This document shows, piece after piece, positions 57,246 to 64,000 of a stretch of 64,000 bases of DNA (the stretch's first letter is position 1; every line of letters starts with the position of its first letter). The stretch covers positions 65,191-129,190 of the forward strand of contig VXCM01003400.1 in NCBI GenBank assembly GCA_014773175.1, written 5' to 3'. The notes beneath the pieces are model-generated. The model had not been told where the DNA came from, made no database searches, and saw nothing but the letters and a program-made list of their open reading frames with translations. Source of the stretch: Lucifuga dentata (Eukaryota; Chordata; Actinopteri; Ophidiiformes; Bythitidae). The translations under genes and the position numbers were made by a program.

Positions 57246-57701
57246 AATACCCCTAAACCTGTTTAATATTGTTAAATGATAATATTGTCTTCATTTGCCA
57301 AAATGTTTGGGTTTGAATTTCTTCATTCTTGCCTCCATACTGTAGAAATTTATATTTGACTAATATGGTTATTATTTGTTCACTGGAAAGCATCACTTAT
57401 AATAGGTGTTATTCGATTTTTGATAATGATATTCTCGTTCTTCATATGAACCTGCTAATTTTTGTTAAGTAAAAAGTAAGTTGTGTCTGTGGTCCGCAGT
57501 GCTTTGATAGTCACCTAATGGGCCTTATGTCACTTAACAATAGCCTTCAGTATGATTCTGGTTCATTTAACTAAATGAATCGACACATTCATGTCACAAC
57601 TGAATCTGGTTAGTATAGAGTTCAGTTCTTGAGGTTAGACAGCGTAGAATGTTGTCAGCAACCATGTAATACCAATAGAGCCTGAAGATTGACGTTTAAA
57701 T

Positions 57702-57737
<36 letters not shown>
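57702..57737. repeat. (CA)n microsatellite
   Basis: About 18 CA units. Confidence 0.95.
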
Positions 57738-57741
<4 letters not shown>

Positions 57742-57849
57742 CTAATCTTTTTTTTAGCTGAGCCACAAGCAGTAGTTGCTTCTTTTTAATATCTTTCCTG
57801 AACAGTAACATAATCCTAGTCGGGCATTACAGCCCTTGATAGTACAGGT

Positions 57850-58320
57850 GCTGCTTACTTGAGGGTTACAAGCTCTCCTCCTTTCTGCTGATAAAGGTAA
57901 TATTTCTATCCCGATTCTTCTTGGTCTTAGTGCAGCTTTTGACACGGTCTTTTGAAATGTACTGCCTGGTCATGTGGTAAACTGGGTTATACTTAGTAAC
58001 AAAAATGCAAAAAAACAAAAAAAGTTTTGTGGATTTGAGTCTTTGTCCTTTCACTGCTGTTAATTCTGTGGCTCAGTCACTGAATCACTCAGTCAGGTTT
58101 CAAATTTGTCTAGCAGTTCAAGTTGTCCCATCAGTGTCTTAATAATAGCTGGAGACTCAACAATGGTATTTAAAGCCTTTGCAAGTGAGACTAAAGTTGG
58201 TGATGTCATCAAAAGTCAGACAATGGGCATAGTTTTTAACAATATAATAAACACTAAATCTAACTATAGTAAAAATACAAATTAAAACACATTCATGATC
58301 TCATTATGTTCTAAGGGAAG
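57850..58320 (+). pseudogene. LINE reverse transcriptase remnant
   Basis: The plus strand near 57890-57955 reads ISIPILLGLSAAFDTVF, matching the LLDLSAAFDTVDH motif of non-LTR reverse transcriptases (the first catalytic Asp is replaced by Gly in LGL, while the AAFDTV part is kept). Frames further on to about 58250 keep faint traces (MGIVFN for LGVIFD). Heavily decayed and internally deleted. Confidence 0.45.
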
Positions 58321-59615
58321 TCAGTTTTATCATGGAATATTAGCAGGTACAGCTTTTTAGAACTGAAGTCCCACCCCACCTCTGGGCTCGCTTCTGATCC
58401 ACTAGCCCCTATTGCCCAATTTATTTTGGCATACACAAAAGCAAAAACCTGATTACTTTGTTTTTCTGTCTGCATTCCAGTGTAAAAGGTCATGCTTTTG
58501 TACTAGTGCTAATTTTTCTGCTGGTTACCTTTGCATTACTGTTTGTCCTGATTGATGGACAGGTTGGTAAGAGAATTTGGCGTGTCTGCTTCTGACCCTT
58601 TGGGTGATCAGGATATGGGTCGAGCAGTATGATACCAGTCAATACAAAGTTGGAAACCTATCCAACTTTAATCCAAAATGAAGATCTGGTATTTCATTTC
58701 AACCTCTGTTTTACTGATCACTTTAATAGAGTTGTTAATTCTGAGTCCCTTAGCTACTTGGTTGTGCTAACTCAAAGAACTGATTGTATTGCAGTATGTT
58801 GTCCTCAGCAGTCAACTGACGCACTACCCTTACTTTTTCTCTTTTCATTTTTGCCCTCAATTTTAATTATCCTCAAGGATATGCGCTCAGACAAAGCTGG
58901 TATTCTCTCCCTCCATTCCACATTGTGTCACACTCTATTTCCCAGGAGACAGAGGGTGGGCATCAGGGATCTTGAGGAGACAAATTTATCTATGAGTATC
59001 TCTTGATGTCGTCACCCCAAGCCACAATTTCCAGCATATCCCATGTTCTACCCCTCTCCCTTAAACTTGTAAACAACTGTGTCTAAAATTGTGCATGTGG
59101 GAGAATGGTTTCTTTTTCAAAGAGCAAATGGCATTTTCTTATATTCTTGTTATTGGGTCGTGTGATTACTGTAAAGAGAAACAGTCTAACTATAAAGACA
59201 GAAATCTCTGTCTGTGGCACCAGTATCTCTAGAACCCAGCACTGTATGAAGTTGAAATTCGGCAGGTTTATTGTTCAGAACCCAAGGACGTGCAGTGTCG
59301 CTTATGAAGTTGTTTGGATGAACTGTCCTCGAATTGAGCTGTGCTGGTAAAAAGTAGTCTATGCGACAGGATATGCTCCGGGGTGGCAGCATATGTTCTG
59401 GTCCAATGCCACGGTCTCAACCCGATCCTGTACAGCAAATGAAGCTAGCTCACGGGACATTCAGAACAAAATTATGGCAGGATGCGGTGCACAAGGTGAT
59501 ATCCAGCTGGTTCCAAACAGGCATGTTTTGAATGGGCACTGCACTAGTATCACTAAAAGAGGAATGGCATTTGTGAGATTTAAAACCGTGTTACTATAGG
59601 CATTGGTAGACTTAC
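58321..59615. other. Intergenic, no gene seen
   Basis: An open plus-strand frame at 58629-59006 (125 codons) has no recognisable family and no flanking splice pattern. Otherwise empty to my reading. Confidence 0.5.
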
Positions 59616-59794
59616 GCTGTGTTCAAGCTACTCAGAAGTCAGATTTGTCCCAGTCAGAAGTTCCGACTTCTGACCTCAAACCATTCCAACCAAATGTAAA
59701 CAAAAAAGTATGGCTGAACACCAGTAAATACTGTAAGATTAAATAAACGTTGTAAAGTAAAGTTAGACTACATTGGTTGTGTTGTTTCACAATG

Positions 59795-59929
59795 ATATTA
59801 ATCACAGTGGTTATTAAACATTTGTGCAGAGAAGTAATATTCTGAAATTATTTACACTTAANATATTAATCACAGTGGTTATTAAACATTTGTGCAGAGA
59901 AGTAATATTCTGAAATTATTTACACTTAA
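59795..59929. repeat. 67-bp exact duplication around N gap
   Basis: Bases 59795-59861 recur exactly at 59863-59929 with N at 59862. Likely assembly artefact. Confidence 0.9.
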
Positions 59930-60067
59930 CGTATCAATGGCAAACAGTTATTACAGTTAATTTGACGATATATTTTGACCTTTGTATTTCAATGTCATGC
60001 AACAAAAAAATACTTTATTCACCTGTTAGCTGATCATTTCCATTCACAAAGCTCACTTCCATGGGCG

Positions 60068-60196
60068 CTGCCATGTTGAGTGACGTCATACTCATGAAGT
60101 CAGGGTAGATAATTTTGGTCCGAGTTTCCCANCTGCCATGTTGAGTGACGTCATACTCATGAAGTCAGGGTAGATAATTTTGGTCCGAGTTTCCCA
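60068..60196. repeat. 64-bp exact duplication around N gap
   Basis: Bases 60068-60131 recur exactly at 60133-60196 with N at 60132. Likely assembly artefact. Confidence 0.9.
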
Positions 60197-60790
60197 GTCA
60201 GAGCTCCGACTTCAAATGCTGTTTCCAACACTTTTTTCCAAGTAGGAATTTGGAAAAATCTGACTTCCTAAGTCTGTCGAACACAGCAGAAGTGTCCACC
60301 ACACTCCTTAAATACAGTTTTAAATGAGTGTCTTTAAATAAAGTAGACTAACATTATAGTATTTTTCCAGCTGTTAACGTTTATCCCTCATCAGCCTGTT
60401 AATGTCAAACAACGGTACTTGACTCTTACAGTGCCCTCTACCAGTATTGGACACTTGGTAAATAAAAGCAAAATAGGCTGTGAAAAAAATGTTTTTATTG
60501 TTTATCCTCTTGATCTTTCATTTGAAATAGTAACAAAAATATAACCTTTAAATAAAGTAAAAGATTTGAAAGGAAAGAAAATTTTTATCACAAAACAAAT
60601 ACCACAAAACAAATATTTTTTCTCAAATATGTGTGGGTAATTATGTGCAGCCCTTCATTTAATACTTTGTGTGCTAAAATGTTCCTAATCACTTAGGGAA
60701 ATTTACAAATGTAAAATATGAATGGGAATATGCTTCAGTTACATTTTACTCATATGACTTTCCAGGGGTGCAAATATTTATTCACACATA

Positions 60791-61323
60791 CACTGCCTGG
60801 CCAAAAAAAAGTCATCACCTGGATTTGACTAAGCAAATATGTAAGAGCCTTCCATTGTATAATTACTGCAGTGATTAATATGTTGCAGCTGGCAACAAGT
60901 TATTTAACCCTAACTGATGCAGTGAGTAGCTGCTCATTTCATAAACAACCATGTCAGAAGACATATCCTGTGGTCATGGAAAAGATGTTACTCTGTTTCA
61001 GAAGAGTCAAATTATTGGCCTGCATCAAGCAAAGAAAACAACTAAGGAGATTGCTGAAACTACTAAAATTGGGTTAAAAACTGTCCAACACATTATTAAA
61101 GCCTGGAAGGATGTGCTGGAGAAGACTTAGTGCAGCGGTCTGACTCTCCCATCATCAATACAAGATCTTGGCGAAAAATTTATGCAACTCTGGACAGAAA
61201 TAAATGTTGTGACATTGCATAAGCTTATTGAAGTGATGCCACAGCAAATGCGTGCCGTAATCAAAGCTAAAGGCGGTCCAACGAAATATTAGTGTGTGAG
61301 ACTTTTTTTTTGACCGGGCAGTG
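60791..61323 (+). mobile_element. Tc1 internal-deletion derivative, 533 bp
   Basis: TA dinucleotides (60789-60790, 61324-61325) flank inverted termini CACTGCCTGGCCAAAAAAAA and CACTGCCCGGTCAAAAAAAA. Inside, the N-terminal helix-turn-helix part of the transposase (60951-61130) and the C-terminal end (HKLIEVMPQQMRAVIKAKGG before TAG near 61290) survive, but the DDE catalytic core is deleted. Confidence 0.85.
60951..61130 (+). pseudogene. Tc1 transposase N-terminal DNA-binding fragment
   Basis: A 59-codon frame starting MSEDISCGHGKDV, with a clear helix-turn-helix stretch (TTKEIAETTKIGLKTVQHII), is closed by TAG at 61128. It would give the DNA-binding half only, without any catalytic Asp or Glu. 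No promoter evidence. Confidence 0.75.
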
Positions 61324-62639
61324 TATATATTTGAGCAAAAATATTTGTTTTGTGATACGAAATTCTTTTTCCTTTCAATTACACGTTAGCCTTTTTTTTT
61401 TTTCTTCACAGCCTATTATGTTTTTATTTACCAAGGGTGCCAATATTGCTGGAGGGCACTGCAAGTGCAGTCTGAGTGCATTTCAGAGGAGCAAAATCCG
61501 TCGTGTGTCAAGGGCTCACTGACGTAAATTCACATCCACACTGATGACTCCAGTGCACCATAGTCCTTTGTGGTGCTTTTTGTGCACCACACTTTTTGCC
61601 ACTCTACATTCTAGTGCCTGCCGTACTGTCACATCTGCATGATGTGAAGAGGCTTGTGGAGTGTTTATTTGTTTCAGTATCCCTGCAAGAGTCTGCTTGA
61701 TAGTGTATGAGCAGCTTCAAACCTCTATCAAATTAACATTGTAGTGATGTTTTGTCTCTCATTCTACTTCACTGTTTGCATTTTCAATTTCTTTTCTTTT
61801 CCGTTTTATCAGAATCTCCTTTTCTTGTCTCTCACTCGCTGTTTCTGAGGAAGTCATCTCACCCTCTCGCCTCCTATCAGTATGGTGGCCACTAGGGAGT
61901 AGGAGCATTTGCCAGGATGTTTATGCATATTACTGATGAATTGTTTGGCTTGATCTCAGAGAGCAGGCCTGTTAGTTGAAGCATTTATGATTTGGTGTTC
62001 AGGGAAGGAAATTTGTCATTATTTTTATGTAATTAAAAAGGGTTCCCATGGGTTGGTTTTTCATTTATACAGTGTTCCTCACACATTCTGCAGTGGCCCA
62101 ATTCTTTCTTGGGATGTTAGATTCTAATTTTCTATCTTCACGTTCATGTTTTCAGTAAACATGCGGCCATTCTTTCTCACAGTAAATAAACCATTATGAC
62201 TTCACCCAATTCGTTCATTTCATGTTGAGTGTCTTAATTGAGTTCATGAAACAAAATATTTACATTACTGCTTGCATCAGTTTATATATTAACACAGATG
62301 GCCATGACAAAGGAATTTCCTTTGTTGATTGTTTTTATTCTATGTAATGCCCAGCCATGTCCACATGCCCAGCCCACATGGACTTATAAATACATTACTG
62401 CAGTGGTGCATAATCTGTCCAGTGAAGGAACCAAAATTGTATCAAAAAGATAAACAATTACACTAACAGCATAAATTGAGTATTTTGTCTAAAAAATAAA
62501 AAATAAATAAAAAAAATAAAAAATGCAAAGAAAGTTCCCTTTCCTAAACACAATTCAAGTCTTTGTCAGTCATCTAACTGGAAGGAATTTGCCTTCATTG
62601 AGGATGTTTTTTTGAAGGAGCACAGCCCTTAAATCTTGT
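61324..62639. other. Intergenic, no gene seen
   Basis: AT-rich sequence with T-runs near 61391-61402 and an A/T-rich run near 62490-62522. No coding pattern recognised. Confidence 0.5.
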
Positions 62640-63715
62640 TTTTTTTAAATTTTATTTCAGTCATTCGACATTCAAGACTGTACAATACGCTACACATACA
62701 CAAATCATAGTTTGTTATCATGTTTCACAAAGACATATCCCATATTTCCTCTAACGAAAGGGTGTAGGTNAATCATAGTTTGTTATCATGTTTCACAAAG
62801 ACATATCCCATATTTCCTCTAACGAAAGGGTGTAGGTTGAAGACAGCTTATTTTAAGCCTAGCCTTCTCACATATCTCGTTCTTTTAGAATAAAATTCTC
62901 TGGTCACTAATTCATTGTGCCACCTTCACCATAAATAAAGAAAATAATACATTTATATATACATTTTCACATACGTACATACATGTACACAATCATGATT
63001 TCATAAATCAGTCATTCATAGAATTTTCTTCGTATTTCTTAATTGCATTGATTTTAAACATCCATTTAAATTTTTTAAGAGTTTTATATAACTTGATTTC
63101 ATTTTCCATCTTGTTCCGTATATTAACACCAGTCACTAATATACTTTTTTTTTTGTTTCTGTTCTAATTTTTGGAATGTCATACATACAAACTCCTCTAA
63201 GATTATACTGACTTTTTCATTCTTTAAACATTTGTTGAATATTTATTAGTAGTTCTTGATTGTGAGCTAGAAACATACTTTGTCCAACATTATAGCTGAC
63301 TATCAGAAAATTTTTAACATTTGTAGTTTATAAAATAGAAGATTTGATGGAACTCTATTTTTGCATTCAGTTATAATTCTTAGGCTCTCTTTTGGAGGAC
63401 AAATCGTAGTTAGGTGTATGTAATAAATGCATTCCCCCAGACGGCAACAATATGAACAATAGTTCATATATGGAACAGTAATGGAATTATACATGTTAAC
63501 AATGCCTTTTCATTTAGTACATCTTTAAACTTAAAGAGAATGGCGATGGGTTTTGCAATCTTGGATTTAATGTAGTTTATATATGAGTTCCAGTTTAACT
63601 TATTATCTATTAAGACCCCCAGAAATTTAATTTTATGCACTGTTTCTATTTCTGTATTGTCAATGTGTAATATCATGTCAGTGTTTACAGATACATATAC
63701 ACATTTCATCCCTTA
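62640..63715 (-). pseudogene. LINE reverse transcriptase C-terminal remnant
   Basis: Minus-strand frames 63709-63464 and 63494-63303 join into an RT palm/thumb region: IKFLGVLIDNKLNWNSYI, then a YIKSKIAK helix, VPYMNYCS, and the decayed LRII..C..R...NLLFYKLQMLKIF end. The remainder to 62640 is AT-rich 3' UTR. There are frameshifts and stops and no catalytic YADD box. The 62703-62837 duplication lies in the UTR. Confidence 0.65.
62703..62837. repeat. 67-bp exact duplication around N gap
   Basis: Bases 62703-62769 recur exactly at 62771-62837 with N at 62770. Likely assembly artefact. Confidence 0.9.
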
Positions 63716-64000
63716 AGTTTCTTGGTCAGCCAGAGCTGCACCATAGCACTGTCAGAAGTCTGACAACCTGAACTGGCCTGAGAAGCCCCTGATTTTTGCA
63801 CTCAGTTCACTTTGTGTTGCAGACTCGTTCACTGCTGCTGTTATTTCAAGCAGCTCAAGTTAGAAGTAGTCTAAGTAAGGGTCCACCATTGATTTGATCA
63901 GATGCAACCTTATTTCATGTATGCAGCCATCAATGATTAAATGCAGCCTCAAGGGGGCACAAGCCAGTGTCCACCTTGTGCCGGTCCCAAGCCCGAATAA
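63716..64000. other. Window end; start of a dispersed repeat
   Basis: The last 20 or so bases (TGCCGGTCCCAAGCCCGAAT) resemble a phrase very common in fish interspersed repeats, cut off by the window. The rest has no recognisable content. Confidence 0.35.

Larger units (their letters stand above)
59616..60287. mobile_element. Short inverted-repeat element with two N gaps
   Basis: GCTGTGTTC at 59616 and its inverse GAACACAGC ending at 60287, followed on both sides by AGTCAGATTT-type inner matches, mark a non-autonomous inverted-repeat element. Both interior N gaps (59862, 60132) carry duplicated flanks, so the real length is about 130 bp shorter. Superfamily uncertain. Confidence 0.65.

Noticed and set aside
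58629..59006. 125-codon frame as a possible gene
   Set aside because: No recognisable domain, no splice context, and sits between decayed LINE and short repeat elements.
1..64000. CRISPR arrays, bacterial operons, ribosome binding sites
   Set aside because: The DNA is clearly vertebrate; evenly spaced repeats seen are microsatellites, minisatellites or gap artefacts.

Overview
This is eukaryotic DNA, most likely from a teleost fish. The genes are split by short GT-AG introns, the non-coding DNA is AT-rich and full of CA/GT microsatellites, and the mobile elements (Tc1, hAT, L2-like and L1 LINEs, a Penelope-like element, TTAA-flanked short elements) are a typical fish mixture. Three protein-coding genes can be modelled with confidence, all on the + strand in the first 23 kb: izumo1 (nine exons, 4972-9419, 326 aa), dusp2 (four exons, 12469-14455, 315 aa) and adra2b (single coding exon, 21389-22960, 523 aa). 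The dusp2-adra2b linkage matches the human DUSP2-ASTL-ADRA2B neighbourhood, while izumo1 takes the flanking position here.

Layout. 1-754: decayed Tc1 transposase. 999-1649: TTAA-flanked short element. About 2860-3760: CpG-rich, promoter-like segment with two possible divergent first exons. 4972-9419: izumo1, whose introns hold a Tc1 derivative and microsatellites. 9420-12468: spacer ending in the dusp2 promoter, with a perfect CArG box, CRE-like sites and a GC box. 12469-15290: dusp2 and its 3' UTR. 15290-21388: spacer with microsatellites, an 18-bp-arm inverted repeat and the adra2b 5' region. 21389-22960: adra2b. 22961-64000: 41 kb without a recognisable host gene. It is a mosaic of repeats (nested elements at 25.8-27.9 kb, hAT-like at 35.4-36.7 kb, L2-like LINE at 40.8-42.0 kb, Penelope-like at 43.9-44.5 kb, hAT at 47.6-48.4 kb, L1 at 48.5-49.4 kb, LINE remnants at 55.5-58.3 and 62.6-63.7 kb, several short inverted-repeat elements). 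It also has two weak hints of a + strand host gene: a possible first exon at 38966-39084 and a possible 27-nt exon at 53263-53289.

The three genes do not form a pathway. Izumo1 is the sperm-surface protein for egg binding, Dusp2 is an inducible nuclear MAP-kinase phosphatase, and Adra2b is a Gi-coupled catecholamine receptor. The dusp2 promoter motifs fit its known immediate-early behaviour.

A technical caution: 17 single-base N gaps occur. Eight are flanked by exact direct copies of 62-67 bp, and the other nine sit in low-complexity runs. This looks like unmerged contig ends, so the duplicated blocks are probably not biological. None falls in a coding exon. No undescribed gene system could be demonstrated; the best leads are in the findings.
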